DNA of 64,000 bases from Bacillota bacterium (lineage in GTDB: Bacteria; Bacillota; Bacilli; Paenibacillales; Paenibacillaceae): NCBI GenBank assembly GCA_023460795.1, contig JAEWPC010000033.1, positions 62,001-126,000 on the forward strand. The letters run 5' to 3'. A model generated the notes under the pieces. The model did no database searches and was not told the DNA's origin. It worked only from the letters and a program-made list of their open reading frames with translations. A program made the position numbers and the translations under genes. Below, in pieces: positions 18,099-27,993 of this stretch (positions are counted from its first letter, which is position 1; the number at the start of each line of letters is the position of its first letter).

Positions 18099-18506
18099 GT
18101 AAGAAGTCGCCCAAAACGGCTAATTCTCGCCCAAGTCGGCGATATGCCCGGAGTTAGTCGTCCAACCCGACTAATTGTCTCGAAAGTCCGCATACCGCCC
18201 GGAGTTAGTCGTCCAACCCGACTAATTATCTCGAAAGTCAATATTCCGCCCGGAGTTAGTCGTCCAACTCGACTAATTATCACGAAAGTCTATATTCCAC
18301 CCAGAGTAAGTCGCCCACCACGACTAATTCCCGCCCAAGTTCGCGATCTTCCCGGAGATAGTCGCCCAAACCGACTAATACTCGCCTAAACTCGCCATCT
18401 GCTCGGAGTTACTCGCCAACCCCGACTAATTTTCGCGAAAGTCCACGTTCTGCTCGGTGATAGTCGTCCAAACCGAGTAACTCTCGCTCTGCTCCCTAGC
18501 CCACGG
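18099..18506. repeat. Tandem array of eight 51-bp units
   Basis: Unit starts: 18099, 18150, 18201, 18252, 18303, 18354, 18405, 18456; every interval is exactly 51 bp. Units 2-4 are nearly identical; outer units have diverged and the last is degenerate after about 35 bp. Each unit contains an inverted repeat TTAGTCG-(7)-CGACTAA or a variant. Because 51 is divisible by three, both strands show apparent 17-residue repeat ORFs, but these have no ribosome site and I do not call them genes. It fills most of the 665-bp gap before addB. Confidence 0.9.
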
Positions 18507-18580
18507 CATTGGGGCGGCGGAACTAGCTAGTATGCGATCCCTGGAAACCGCCCGAACGCCTGTGCGCATGCCCCCGCTTA

Positions 18581-18589
18581 TGGTACAAT
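18581..18589 (+). promoter_or_regulatory. Extended -10 element upstream of addB
   Basis: TGGTACAAT (extended -10, TACAAT at 18584-18589) lies 63 bp before the addB start. No good -35 is visible, which is common for extended -10 promoters. Confidence 0.5.
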
Positions 18590-18651
18590 AGTCGGAGTTA
18601 GTCCGAAGTTCCGACAATCGTCGGACAAGCCATTCCAAGGAGGTGCCGACC

Positions 18652-21600
18652 ATGTCTCTTCGGCTCATTACCGGCCGATCCGGCAGCGGGAAAACGCGGT
18701 TCGTGCTGGACGAAATCCGAAGCAAGCTGCAGCAGGATCCGCTCGGCGCTCCGCTCATTCTGATCGTACCGGAGCAGGCGACTTTCCAAGCGGAATACGC
18801 GATGGTCACGCCGCAGGGGTTAGGCGGCTTCATGCGCGCGCAGGTGCTCAGCTTCCGCAGGCTCGCGTTCAGGGTCATGCAGGAGACGGGCGGGGCCGCG
18901 GTCATTCCGATTCACGATAACGGCAAAGCGATGCTATTACATAAAATACTAGAAGCGAAAAGAGACGGGTTAAAGCTGTTCCGCGGTGGAGCGACGGAAA
19001 CCGGACTTGTCGCGCGCATGACCGAGCTGCTGACCGAGCTGAAGCGTTACGGCATAGACAGCGCCAAGCTTCAAGGCCGCGCGGAAGCTGAGGCGAGACG
19101 CGCCTCGGGGCAATCTCAGGGCTCATTGTTGCCTCTCAAACTGCACGACCTATCGATCGTCTATGAAGAGATGGAACGAGAGCTTGCCGGGCGTTGGCTC
19201 GACGGCGAGGACATGCTCGGCTGGCTGACGAAAGGCGCGCACGCCGCTCCTTCGCTCGACGGCGCCGAAATTTGGTTCGACGGCTTCCACGGCTTTACGC
19301 CGAACGAATACGCCGCGATCGAAGCGCTGTTGAAGCGGGTGGACAACCTGTCGGTCACGCTATGCGTGGACAAGCCGTATTCGGCGGGCGAACGGCCGGA
19401 CGAGCTGGCTTCGTTCTATCCGACTGCCGTGACGTCGGCGCAGCTATGCGAGCTAGCCGACGCGGCGGGCGTCCGGGTGGCGCCCGCGGTGACGCTGTCG
19501 CCGGACGTGCCGCCGCGGTTCGCGAACAATCCGATGCTTGCGTTCGTCGACCGCAACTGGGATAACCGCAAGCGCTGGCAAGGAGACGCGGCCGTGCTGC
19601 ATCCCGATCATCCGGAATGCGGATTGTCGCTGCATGCCGCCGTCAATCGCAGAGCGGAGGTCGAGGCCGTCGCCCGCGATATGCTGAGACGGGTGAGAGA
19701 GCGGGGCAACCGCTGGCGCGAGCTGGCGGTATTCGTGCGTCGCATCGGGGATTACTCGGATCTAATCACGGCGATTTTCGGAGAATACGGCATCCCGTTC
19801 TACTTGGACGGCAAATCGTCGGTCGCTCACCACCCTTTCGTCGAGTTCGTCCGTTCCGCATTGGAATGCGTGGCGGGGGGCTGGAAGTCCGAGGCGGTGT
19901 TCCGCTGCGCGAAAACGGATCTGCTAGGCGCTTCGGATACGATAGTGACGAGAGACGAAATCGATAGATTGGAGAATTACGCGCTGGCGAAAGGCGTCGA
20001 CGGTTGGCGTTGGCACGACGACCGGGTATGGGTTCCGCTGCAGCGCGGAGATATCGAGGAAGAGCCCGAGGAGGGCGATCCGGACGAAGCGATGCACCGA
20101 TTGCTCGCGGTGCGGGATGCGTTGTTGCGTCCTCTCCTTTCACTTGAGCATCGGATGAAGGCGGCGAACACCGTTCGCGATTTATGCGAAAGCTTGTACG
20201 CGTTCCTCGAGGAGACGGGCGCGGCCGATACGTTGGAGCGGTGGAGTCGCGCGGATGCGGACAACGGGCAACCGGGCCGTACGATGGTGCACCGGCCGCT
20301 GTGGGACGGCGTCTTGAATCTATTGGATCAGTTGGTAGAGCTCATGGGAGATCAGCCGAAGGACGTGGCGTTGTTCGCGGGGATGATCGATTCCGGCTTG
20401 GAGGAACTGAAGCTCGGAGCGGTTCCGCCGTCGCTCGACGGCGTGCTGATCGGTAGTCCGGAGCGGACGCGTTCGGATCGCGTTCAGATCGTCTACCTGC
20501 TAGGCGCCAGCGACGGCGTCATGCCGATGCGCATCGCCGAGAACGGCTTGCTGGACGAAGAAGAACGCGACCGGTTGGCTGCGGACGGAATCGCGATGGC
20601 GCCTGGCGCGAGGAGGAAGCTGCTGGACGAGCGCTTCCTTGCTTATCTCACGCTGACGACGGCATCCAAGCACCTGTGGGTCAGTTACCCCCAATCGGAC
20701 GAGGAAGGAGCGGCCATTCTGCCGTCGTCATGGATCAAGACGCTGCAGAAATGGTTCCCCGGCATTCCGGTCGAGTCTATTGCCGCGGAGCCGCACCCTG
20801 CGGACCCGGAACAGGCCCAGCTCGCTTACGCCGTGCATCCCGGCCGCGCGCTTACGCATTTGATCGCTAGATTAAGAGGCTGGCGGCAAGGCGAGGCGAT
20901 CGCGCCGGGATGGTGGGCGGTCTATGAATGGCTAAGAGGACGGGAAGGCTGGAGAGATCGACTGGCTTCCTTAGTCGGTTCTTTACGATATACGAACGAA
21001 GAAAAGCCGCTTCAGCCGGAGACGAGCCGTCTCTTGTACGGAGATCGGCTGCTGGCGAGCGTCTCCAGAATGGAGCGGTTCGTCGCTTGTCCGTTCCAGC
21101 ACTTCGCCGCGCATGGTTTGCGGCTGAGGGAGCGGCAGCTTTATCGCGTCGATTCGCCGGATATCGGACAGCTGTTCCATGCCGCGCTGAGACAGACGAC
21201 GGAGAAGCTGTTCGCGGAAGGCGCGGCCGGAATGGACGCGATGCGTTGGCAAGCGGAAGCCGCCGCCGCGGTAGAACGTCTGCTTCCCCGCGTGCAATCG
21301 CGCATTCTGCTATCGTCCGGACGGCATCAGGTGATGGCGCGCAAGCTGCGGGATATCGTCAGCCAAGCTTCGGCGATCATCGGCGAGCATGCGGGTCTAT
21401 CAAGCTTCAAGCCGGTCGGCCTGGAGCTTAGCTTCGGTCCGAACGGTCTGCTGCCGCCGTTGTCGCTGGAACTGGAACGGGGACGCTATATGGACATCGC
21501 CGGCCGGATCGACCGCGTCGACGCCGCCGAATCGGCGGAAGGCTTGCTGCTGCGCATTATGGACTACAAGTCCAGCAACGTGAAGCTGAAGCTAGACGAA

Positions 21601-22191
21601 GTCGCGCACGGCTTGTCGCTGCAGATGCTCACTTATCTCGACGTCGTCGTTTCGCATGCGCCGCACTGGCTCGGGAAACCGGCCAAACCGGCGGGCGTGC
21701 TCTATTTTCACGTGCAGAATCCTCTGATCGTGACGCCGAACGGACTATCCGCGGAGGATGCGCGTGAAGCTCTGTTCAGACAGTATCGGATGCAGGGCTT
21801 GCTGCTAGCCGACGGAGACTCGGTGAAGCTGATGGACGAATCGCTGAACAGCGCGAGCAAATCCGCGGTCATTCCCGTCGAATTCAAGAAAGACGGCACG
21901 TTCTCGTCCAGATCCCAAGTGGCGGACGAAGGACAATGGAACGTGCTTCGCAGATCGGTAAGATCTCAAATTCGCCGGATCGGCAGACGGATCGTGAGCG
22001 GAGACGTCGCGATCAAGCCGTATAAGATGGACCGCCGCAGCCCTTGCCAATTCTGCGAATATCGCCCGGTATGCCATATCGATGCGGAAGTGGAAGGCAA
22101 TCCGCATCAGACGCTGACGCGGGCGGCCAATAAGGACGAGCTATGGCAACGGATCGCGAAGACAGCCGAGGAAGGGGGAGGCCAGCCATGA
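18652..22191 (+). CDS. addB: Helicase-exonuclease AddAB, AddB subunit
   Basis: Subunit of the AddAB complex that resects double-strand breaks and recognises Chi; functional equivalent of RecBCD. 1179 residues. Walker A GRSGSGKT lies at residues 8-15. The C-terminal RecB-family nuclease shows GRIDRVD and LRIMDYKSS. Four cysteines for the 4Fe-4S cluster are present: Cys813 (ACPF) and Cys1132, 1135 and 1141 (CQFCEYRPVC). ATG at 18652 with AAGGAGGT 7 bp upstream; a GTG at 18643 lies in that site. The stop overlaps the addA start (ATGA). Confidence 0.97.
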   Translation: MSLRLITGRSGSGKTRFVLDEIRSKLQQDPLGAPLILIVPEQATFQAEYAMVTPQGLGGFMRAQVLSFRRLAFRVMQETGGAAVIPIHDNGKAMLLHKILEAKRDGLKLFRGGATETGLVARMTELLTELKRYGIDSAKLQGRAEAEARRASGQSQGSLLPLKLHDLSIVYEEMERELAGRWLDGEDMLGWLTKGAHAAPSLDGAEIWFDGFHGFTPNEYAAIEALLKRVDNLSVTLCVDKPYSAGERPDELASFYPTAVTSAQLCELADAAGVRVAPAVTLSPDVPPRFANNPMLAFVDRNWDNRKRWQGDAAVLHPDHPECGLSLHAAVNRRAEVEAVARDMLRRVRERGNRWRELAVFVRRIGDYSDLITAIFGEYGIPFYLDGKSSVAHHPFVEFVRSALECVAGGWKSEAVFRCAKTDLLGASDTIVTRDEIDRLENYALAKGVDGWRWHDDRVWVPLQRGDIEEEPEEGDPDEAMHRLLAVRDALLRPLLSLEHRMKAANTVRDLCESLYAFLEETGAADTLERWSRADADNGQPGRTMVHRPLWDGVLNLLDQLVELMGDQPKDVALFAGMIDSGLEELKLGAVPPSLDGVLIGSPERTRSDRVQIVYLLGASDGVMPMRIAENGLLDEEERDRLAADGIAMAPGARRKLLDERFLAYLTLTTASKHLWVSYPQSDEEGAAILPSSWIKTLQKWFPGIPVESIAAEPHPADPEQAQLAYAVHPGRALTHLIARLRGWRQGEAIAPGWWAVYEWLRGREGWRDRLASLVGSLRYTNEEKPLQPETSRLLYGDRLLASVSRMERFVACPFQHFAAHGLRLRERQLYRVDSPDIGQLFHAALRQTTEKLFAEGAAGMDAMRWQAEAAAAVERLLPRVQSRILLSSGRHQVMARKLRDIVSQASAIIGEHAGLSSFKPVGLELSFGPNGLLPPLSLELERGRYMDIAGRIDRVDAAESAEGLLLRIMDYKSSNVKLKLDEVAHGLSLQMLTYLDVVVSHAPHWLGKPAKPAGVLYFHVQNPLIVTPNGLSAEDAREALFRQYRMQGLLLADGDSVKLMDESLNSASKSAVIPVEFKKDGTFSSRSQVADEGQWNVLRRSVRSQIRRIGRRIVSGDVAIKPYKMDRRSPCQFCEYRPVCHIDAEVEGNPHQTLTRAANKDELWQRIAKTAEEGGGQP

Positions 22192-25100
22192 GCAGGCAAC
22201 TAGATTGGCCTCATAAACCGGAAGGCAGCCAGTGGACGAACGAGCAATGGGCCGCCATCGTCGCGGACGGCTCGCACTTGCTCGTCGCGGCGGCCGCGGG
22301 CTCGGGCAAGACGGCCGTTCTCGTCGAGCGCATCATCTCGAGGATCGCCGACGAGACGAAACCCCTCGACGTGGACGCGATGCTGGTCGCCACGTTCACG
22401 AAGGCGGCTGCCGCCGAGATGAAGGAGCGCATCCGCCACGCGCTGGACGTCGCGCTCGAGAAGTCGCCGGACTCCAAGCACCTTCAGCGGCAGCTTGCGT
22501 TGCTGCCGAGAGCCTCCGTTACGACGCTACACTCGTTCTGCTTGGAAATCGTCGAACGTTACGCGCCGCTCATCGATCTCGATCCGGGCTTCCGCATGGC
22601 GAACGAGACGGAGTCCGAGCTGCTGCGCATGGACACGCTCGACGAGCTGTTCGAGGAACGGTACGCGGCGGAAGGCGAAGACGGACCGTTGGCCTTGCTC
22701 GCCGGCGTGTTCGGCGGAGAACGCAGCGACGAGCCGCTTCATCGTCTCGTGCTGGAGCTGCACGAATTCGCCGGCAGCCATCCTTGGCCGACGCACTGGC
22801 TTCGGTCGATGGCCGGTCAATTCCGCGGAGCGGACGCCGACGGCTTGCTGCAATCGCTATGGGTGAAAAGCTTAATGAGCGATACGATGCTTCAGCTGCA
22901 GGGCACGATTTATATGCTGCGGTCCGCGTTGCGATTGGCTCAAGAGCCAGGGGGGCCTGCGCCTTATATCGATACGATCGTTGCGGAGATCGACGGTCTC
23001 GAGAACGTAGCCGATGCCTTCAGAACCGGCGGGTGGCCGGAATGGCAATCGGCCGTCATGAACATCGCCTTCGGAAGGCTGAAGCCTTGCAAAGGCGATG
23101 AGTACGACCCGGTATTGATCGAACGGGTGAAGGGGCTGCGAGACAGCGCCAAGAAAGCGGCAGGCAAGTTGTCGGAAGAATGGCTGGTCCGTTCTCCCGC
23201 GCGGTATGCCGAAGAGCTTCGCGCGATCGCTCCGCATATCGAGCAGCTGGCCGAGCTGGCGATCGCGTTCGGAGAGCGGTACGAGCAGGCGAAACGGGCG
23301 AAAGGCTTGCTCGACTTCAGCGATCTGGAGCATTACGCGCTTCGCATTCTGCGCGATCCGTCTTCGACGCCGGAGAGAAGCGAACCGTCTCCGGCCGCGC
23401 TCCATTTCCGCGATCGGTTCGCCGAAATTTATTTGGACGAGTACCAAGACACGAACGAGGTGCAGGAAGCGATCGTCTCCCTGATCGCGCGCAGCCGTCC
23501 CGGCAACGTGTTCATGGTCGGCGACGTGAAGCAGAGCATCTACCGATTCCGGCTTGCGGAGCCGGGACTATTCTTGCATAAATACAAGACGTACGACGTC
23601 CTGACTGCGGATCAGGGCCAGTACGGCTTGGCTCCAGCCGAGACGGAAGCGGAAGACGAAGATGAGGCTGACGGCTTGCGCATCGACTTGGCGAGAAACT
23701 TCCGCAGCCGCAGGGAGATCATTCACGCGGTCAACCACGTCTTCCGATTGATCATGCGCGAGCCGGTCGGCGAGATGAACTACGACGACAGGGCAGAGCT
23801 GATTTACGGCGAGGGCTATCCGAGCGCAATAGACGCAACCTCGGAAGCCCAGGCTTCGCCGTACGCGGTCGAAATGATCGTCATCGACTCCGCTAAGCCT
23901 TCCGAGGACTCGCCGGATGGCGGCGGAACCGACACGGCGAGCTTCTCCGATGCAGGAGAAGCGGAAACCTCCCCGGAAGGGGAGTCCGAAGTCGAGGATG
24001 CGGAAACCGCGCAATTAGAAGCTCGCTGCATCGCGGCGGAAATTCGCAAGCTGATGGGCATGGCCGGCGAGAACGCGCTGCCGATGGCCGTCTACGACGG
24101 CAAGAGCAAGCTGCACCGCCCTTTGCAATTCCGCGACATCGTCATTTTGCTTCGCGCGGTATCGTCGCAAGCGCCGACGCTGCTCGACGAGCTGAGAGCC
24201 GCAGGCATTCCCGCCTACGCGGACTTGGCGACCGGATACTTCGCCGCTACGGAAGTCGACGTCATGTTATCGCTGCTGTCCATTATCGATAACCCGCATC
24301 AAGATATCCCGCTGGCCGGCGTGCTTCGTTCGCCGATCGGCGGATTTAACGCCGAAGAGCTCGCGCTCATCCGGCTCAGCGGGCGCCGCGCCGGCTATTG
24401 GGACGCGGTGAACGCCGCAGCGAAGCCGGACGATTCCGAGGATCAGGCGCGCCAAGCTCTCGGACTCAAGCTGGCGGCGTTCATCGCCAGACTAAGCGGC
24501 TGGCGGGATTTCGCGCGAAGAGAGCCGCTTGGCGATCTCTTATGGCTCCTGTACCGGGAGACGGGTTATTACGATTACGTCGGCGGACTGCCGGGCGGAG
24601 GCCAGCGGCAAGCGAACCTTCGGGCGCTCGTGAACCGGGCGACGCAGTACGAGCAGTCTTCGCGCTTCCGCGGTCTGTTCCGCTTCCTTCGTTATCTCGG
24701 AAGGATGCGGGACACCGGAGCGGACTTAGGCGCGGCGCGCGCGCTCGGCGAGAGCGAGAACGTCGTGCGCATCGTCTCGATCCATCGCTCCAAAGGTCTC
24801 GAGTATCCGGTCGTGTTCGCCGCGGGGCTCGGCCGTTCGTTCAACCGCAGAGACTTGAACGGAACGTTCCTGGCGCATAAGAAGCTCGGCTTCGGGCCGA
24901 GAATGGTGGAGACGAAGACGCGCGTTGCTTATCCGACGCTTCCGCAGCTCGCCATAAGGCGCAAGATGGCCGGCGAGATGCTGGCGGAAGAGATGCGCGT
25001 GCTATACGTGGCTCTCACCAGGCCGAAGGAGAAGCTCTACCTGATCGGAACGAGCAAGGACGCCGCGAAAGCTTGGGAGTCGTGGAGCGAGACCGCGGCG

Positions 25101-26153
25101 ATGGCGACCGATCGGCTGCCCGACTTCGCCGCGGCGTCCGCGACGCGATATTTCGATTGGCTGGGACCTGCGGCCGTCATCGCAAGCGAGCTCAAGGATC
25201 CTCAGCGGCGATGGATCTGTTCGATCGTTCCTGCGATCGAGTTCACCCGCAGGAAGGAAGCCGAAGCCGCGGCAACGCCGGATGAACAGCAACGCTTGTG
25301 GGAAGCGGTGCTGCAAGCGGGACCCGTCGACATCCCGCCAACGGAAAGCGCCGCGGCGATCGCAGGCGCGTTATCGTGGCAATATCCCGAGCTTGCCGCC
25401 GCCCAATCCGCGGCCAAAACCTCGATTACCGCGCTTAAGAATCGCTTGGACGCTGCCCAACCACTGGCTGCTGGGGCTCATACGTCGGAAGTAGACGAGG
25501 ATGGTGCCGCGGACGACGATACGCTTCGCCTGTCGGCGGGCGACGAGCCCGGGCTGCAACCCGACCTGACGCCATCCGCCGCCGCAACGATCCGGCTTCG
25601 CCGTCCGCGCTTCATGTCCGCGCGGCAGCTCACACCGGCGGAGCGAGGATCGGCGTTCCACTTGGCGATGCAGCATCTGCCGATCCGGCAGGGCACCGAT
25701 ACGCCGCAAATCGTCGACATGCTCGAACGCCTGGTCGAGCTGCGCATCCTATCGAACGAGCAGCGGCAAGCGATCGACGCCGAAGCGGTGGCCGCATTCT
25801 GCCGAACGCCGCTGTACGACAGACTGTGCGCGGCGACGAAGGTGTGGCGGGAAGTGCCGTTCACCTGCGGACTTGCGGCCGGCGACGTCTATCCGGCGCT
25901 CGGAGAGACCGGCCAAGGCGACACGGTCATGATCCAAGGCGTCATCGACTGTCTGTTCGCGGATGCGAGCGGGCTCGTCCTGATCGACTATAAGACGGAC
26001 AGCTTGAAGGGCGGTTCGGCCGCGCATGCGGCGGAGAAGCATAGATTCCAGGTCGAGCAATACAGCGAAGCGATCGGTCGCATCGTCGGCAGGGACGTCG
26101 CCGAAGCTTACGTCTATTTCTTCGACGGCGGAGAAGCCGTGAGATTGATATAA
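22188..26153 (+). CDS. addA: Helicase-exonuclease AddAB, AddA subunit
   Basis: UvrD/RecB-type SF1 helicase plus nuclease, 1321 residues, partner of AddB. Helicase motifs in order: AAAAGSGKTAVLVERI (I), TFTKAAAAEMKERI (Ia), YLDEYQDTNEVQ (II), MVGDVKQSIYRFR (III), DLARNFRSR (IV), IVSIHRSKGLEYPVV (V), YVALTRPKEKLYLIG (VI). The nuclease domain has GSAFHLAMQH, VIDCLF and LIDYKTD. An acidic, Ser/Glu-rich insert occurs near residues 570-610, a position variable in the family. ATG at 22188 follows GGGGGAGG. Confidence 0.97.
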   Translation: MSRQLDWPHKPEGSQWTNEQWAAIVADGSHLLVAAAAGSGKTAVLVERIISRIADETKPLDVDAMLVATFTKAAAAEMKERIRHALDVALEKSPDSKHLQRQLALLPRASVTTLHSFCLEIVERYAPLIDLDPGFRMANETESELLRMDTLDELFEERYAAEGEDGPLALLAGVFGGERSDEPLHRLVLELHEFAGSHPWPTHWLRSMAGQFRGADADGLLQSLWVKSLMSDTMLQLQGTIYMLRSALRLAQEPGGPAPYIDTIVAEIDGLENVADAFRTGGWPEWQSAVMNIAFGRLKPCKGDEYDPVLIERVKGLRDSAKKAAGKLSEEWLVRSPARYAEELRAIAPHIEQLAELAIAFGERYEQAKRAKGLLDFSDLEHYALRILRDPSSTPERSEPSPAALHFRDRFAEIYLDEYQDTNEVQEAIVSLIARSRPGNVFMVGDVKQSIYRFRLAEPGLFLHKYKTYDVLTADQGQYGLAPAETEAEDEDEADGLRIDLARNFRSRREIIHAVNHVFRLIMREPVGEMNYDDRAELIYGEGYPSAIDATSEAQASPYAVEMIVIDSAKPSEDSPDGGGTDTASFSDAGEAETSPEGESEVEDAETAQLEARCIAAEIRKLMGMAGENALPMAVYDGKSKLHRPLQFRDIVILLRAVSSQAPTLLDELRAAGIPAYADLATGYFAATEVDVMLSLLSIIDNPHQDIPLAGVLRSPIGGFNAEELALIRLSGRRAGYWDAVNAAAKPDDSEDQARQALGLKLAAFIARLSGWRDFARREPLGDLLWLLYRETGYYDYVGGLPGGGQRQANLRALVNRATQYEQSSRFRGLFRFLRYLGRMRDTGADLGAARALGESENVVRIVSIHRSKGLEYPVVFAAGLGRSFNRRDLNGTFLAHKKLGFGPRMVETKTRVAYPTLPQLAIRRKMAGEMLAEEMRVLYVALTRPKEKLYLIGTSKDAAKAWESWSETAAMATDRLPDFAAASATRYFDWLGPAAVIASELKDPQRRWICSIVPAIEFTRRKEAEAAATPDEQQRLWEAVLQAGPVDIPPTESAAAIAGALSWQYPELAAAQSAAKTSITALKNRLDAAQPLAAGAHTSEVDEDGAADDDTLRLSAGDEPGLQPDLTPSAAATIRLRRPRFMSARQLTPAERGSAFHLAMQHLPIRQGTDTPQIVDMLERLVELRILSNEQRQAIDAEAVAAFCRTPLYDRLCAATKVWREVPFTCGLAAGDVYPALGETGQGDTVMIQGVIDCLFADASGLVLIDYKTDSLKGGSAAHAAEKHRFQVEQYSEAIGRIVGRDVAEAYVYFFDGGEAVRLI

Positions 26154-26168
26154 CTATTGGAGGACGTT

Positions 26169-26798
26169 ATGGAAGCCAAACAGAAAAGATCGTACACGGT
26201 GCCCTTGCTGCTCGTCTGTATCGTCGCGTTAGCCATTTTATGCATTTTGTTCTACTCCTCTAACTTGCTGAACCAGCAGAACGAGAAGTCCGACAGAGGC
26301 ATGCGGCTATCCGAAAAGTACGTGTTTTCTCAAACCTACGCGTCGTTGCTGAAGGAAGGCGCCGAACAACTGCTTGAAGCGACATCGGAGACGGATAGGC
26401 TGCAGGCGAAAGAGAAGCTAGGCGAAGCCCGGTTCGCGTCGATGGAAGCGGTCAGCCTCATCGGCGAAGCGCTGCGCATGAGAGAGGGAATGACAGAGGA
26501 CGAAGCGAAACCCGTAAAGGAACGACTGCTAAGCGCGCTGTATAGCCCGGACAGCCCGTTGTATACGGTAGGCGAGCACGAAGGTCCGCTAACCGAAGCG
26601 GAACGAGCGATGCTGGGGAACATCGTCGTAAGCGCGTCTAAAGCCGAAGAAGCCCTCGGCAAGTTCCTCGCTCCTTCCGGCGTCGCCGGGTATCGGATCA
26701 TGGCCGTCGGCGGGGAGTGGCTCGATACGGTGCTCGAAGCGAAAGCGAGCCTGGACGGAATCGCCGATGCGGCGTCCAAGCCCAATTTGAATCCTTGA
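26169..26798 (+). CDS. Hypothetical membrane-anchored protein
   Basis: 209 residues. A short basic N-terminus is followed by one hydrophobic helix (VPLLLVCIVALAILCILFYS, about residues 11-30), after which the protein is mainly helical, charged and extracytoplasmic (N-in signal anchor). I do not recognise a family. ATG at 26169 has GGAGGA 5 bp upstream. It starts 15 bp after addA and probably shares its transcript, but nothing in the sequence ties it to DNA repair. Confidence 0.72.
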   Translation: MEAKQKRSYTVPLLLVCIVALAILCILFYSSNLLNQQNEKSDRGMRLSEKYVFSQTYASLLKEGAEQLLEATSETDRLQAKEKLGEARFASMEAVSLIGEALRMREGMTEDEAKPVKERLLSALYSPDSPLYTVGEHEGPLTEAERAMLGNIVVSASKAEEALGKFLAPSGVAGYRIMAVGGEWLDTVLEAKASLDGIADAASKPNLNP

Positions 26799-26860
26799 GG
26801 TAGCCATTCGCCCACCTAGGCATATGCTGTAGGTGATAGAGCCTCAAGGAGGAACGACGA

Positions 26861-27232
26861 ATGGAAAAGAAACCGAATATACCTCAGCAGGTACCTGCGA
26901 TGGTCCAGCCAATCGCCGCGCAACAGCCGGTTATGGCCCCGACCGCCGCGGCGCCGGTCTCGCACAAGCCTAACAAAGAGGTATGCTTATCGCATATGCA
27001 TCGATACGTGGAAGTGCAGGCGGCCGACGGCTTTTGTTACGACGGAATCGTAGAGCATGTCGACGACCAATGGTTGTGTCTCGCGGTACCCGGAGCGGTA
27101 GACCAAATGCGCGGCTTTTTCCCTGGGCCGTTCTACCCGCCCTTCGCGCCGTTTCGCCCCCGCAGATTCAACCGGCTCGTGCTGCCGCTGGCCGCGCTGA
27201 CCGCGTTGACGCTGCTGCCTTATTACTGGTAA
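26861..27232 (+). CDS. Hypothetical protein with a possible LSm-like core and C-terminal membrane helix
   Basis: 123 residues. A Pro/Gln/Ala-rich leader (about 40 residues) is followed by a compact segment, RYVEVQAADGFCYDGIVEHV with DDQWLCLAVP, whose strand pattern looks like a small LSm/SH3-type barrel; a proline-rich stretch (FFPGPFYPPFAPFRPRR) and a terminal hydrophobic segment (LVLPLAALTALTLLPYYW) end the protein. The fold comment is inference. AAGGAGG precedes the ATG. Similar Pro-rich small proteins in spore formers are often envelope or coat associated, but I cannot assign a role. Confidence 0.65.
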   Translation: MEKKPNIPQQVPAMVQPIAAQQPVMAPTAAAPVSHKPNKEVCLSHMHRYVEVQAADGFCYDGIVEHVDDQWLCLAVPGAVDQMRGFFPGPFYPPFAPFRPRRFNRLVLPLAALTALTLLPYYW

Positions 27233-27237
27233 GGAAC

Positions 27238-27275
27238 GGAGAGCTTGTTGCCTCGCGCGGCGAGCTCTCCTTGCC
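27238..27275 (+). terminator. Probable terminator
   Basis: GGAGAGCT and AGCTCTCC form a perfect 8-bp stem with an inner GC-rich part; followed by TTGCCTTTG, a weak T-tract. Confidence 0.6.
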
Positions 27276-27348
27276 TTTGTTGGACTCGGACCGTTCCGAT
27301 CGGTTATGATAGGGACGTATATTTATCAATGATCGAGGTGTCCGATTC

Positions 27349-27696
27349 ATGAGCTGTCTCTTTTGCCGAATCGTAGAGGGATCGATTCCTTCTCGCAAAG
27401 TTTACGAAGACGAGCACGTAGTCGCTTTTCACGACATCGCGCCCCAAGCGCCGGTCCACATCCTGGTCATTCCTAAGAAACATATCGATGCGTTGAACGA
27501 TGCTCAACCGGAAGACATCGAGCTTCTCGGACGCGTTCAGCTCGCCGCTCAGCACGTCGCGAGGGAAGCCGGAATCACGGAAAGCGGGTATCGCGTCGTC
27601 ACGAATAACGGCTCTGATGCGGGACAAGTCGTGTTCCACATTCACTATCACGTCCTCGGCGGAGAGAAATTAGGATCGCTCGGCGCGAAGGAATAA
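27349..27696 (+). CDS. HIT family nucleotide hydrolase/transferase
   Basis: 115-residue histidine-triad protein. The triad is in VVFHIHYHVLGG (HxHxH), and the N-terminal part shows the family start CLFCRIVEGSIPSRKVYEDE and HILVIPKKHI. The family acts on purine nucleotide conjugates such as AMP-lysine or dinucleoside polyphosphates; the natural substrate here is unknown. ATG start preceded by GAGGTG. It stands alone ahead of the rpsU promoter. Confidence 0.93.
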   Translation: MSCLFCRIVEGSIPSRKVYEDEHVVAFHDIAPQAPVHILVIPKKHIDALNDAQPEDIELLGRVQLAAQHVAREAGITESGYRVVTNNGSDAGQVVFHIHYHVLGGEKLGSLGAKE

Positions 27697-27724
27697 TTAC
27701 CGGGCTTTTCCCGCGTCGACGAAG

Positions 27725-27754
27725 TTGACACTGACTTTCTTCTTCGCCTATAAT
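27725..27754 (+). promoter_or_regulatory. SigA promoter of rpsU-yqeY
   Basis: TTGACA at 27725-27730 and TATAAT at 27749-27754 with an 18-bp spacer: both hexamers are consensus, fitting a strongly expressed ribosomal-protein gene. Confidence 0.88.
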
Positions 27755-27804
27755 GTAGTTTGATAACCGTGTGTTGTGGTCTGTTGCGGAGGGAGGGAAA
27801 ACAG

Positions 27805-27978
27805 GTGTCCGAAACGAAAGTACGCAAAAATGAAACAATCGACGCTGCACTCCGCCGCTTTAAGCGCTCCATCGCCAAAGACGGCGTTCTCGCGGAAGTG
27901 AAGAAACGCAAACACTATGAGAAACCGAGCGTCAAACGGAAGAAAAAATCCGAAGCGGCTCGTAAACGCAAGTTCTAG
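27805..27978 (+). CDS. rpsU: 30S ribosomal protein S21
   Basis: 57-residue S21, a small basic ribosomal protein of the 30S subunit. The sequence starts [20 protein letters not shown] and ends in the Lys/Arg-rich tail [14 protein letters not shown] typical of S21. GTG start at 27805 with GAGGGAGG upstream; the longer in-frame extension to 27760 overlaps the promoter's transcription start and is not used. Co-transcribed with yqeY, as in other Bacilli. Confidence 0.96.
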   Translation: MSETKVRKNETIDAALRRFKRSIAKDGVLAEVKKRKHYEKPSVKRKKKSEAARKRKF

Positions 27979-27993
27979 GAGGAATCCGCACGC

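Noticed and set aside
18041..18389. Repeat-encoded ORFs on both strands of the 51-bp array (17-residue peptide repeats)
   Set aside because: The unit length is a multiple of three, so repeated frames stay open by chance. There is no ribosome site, and outer units drift without codon-like constraint.
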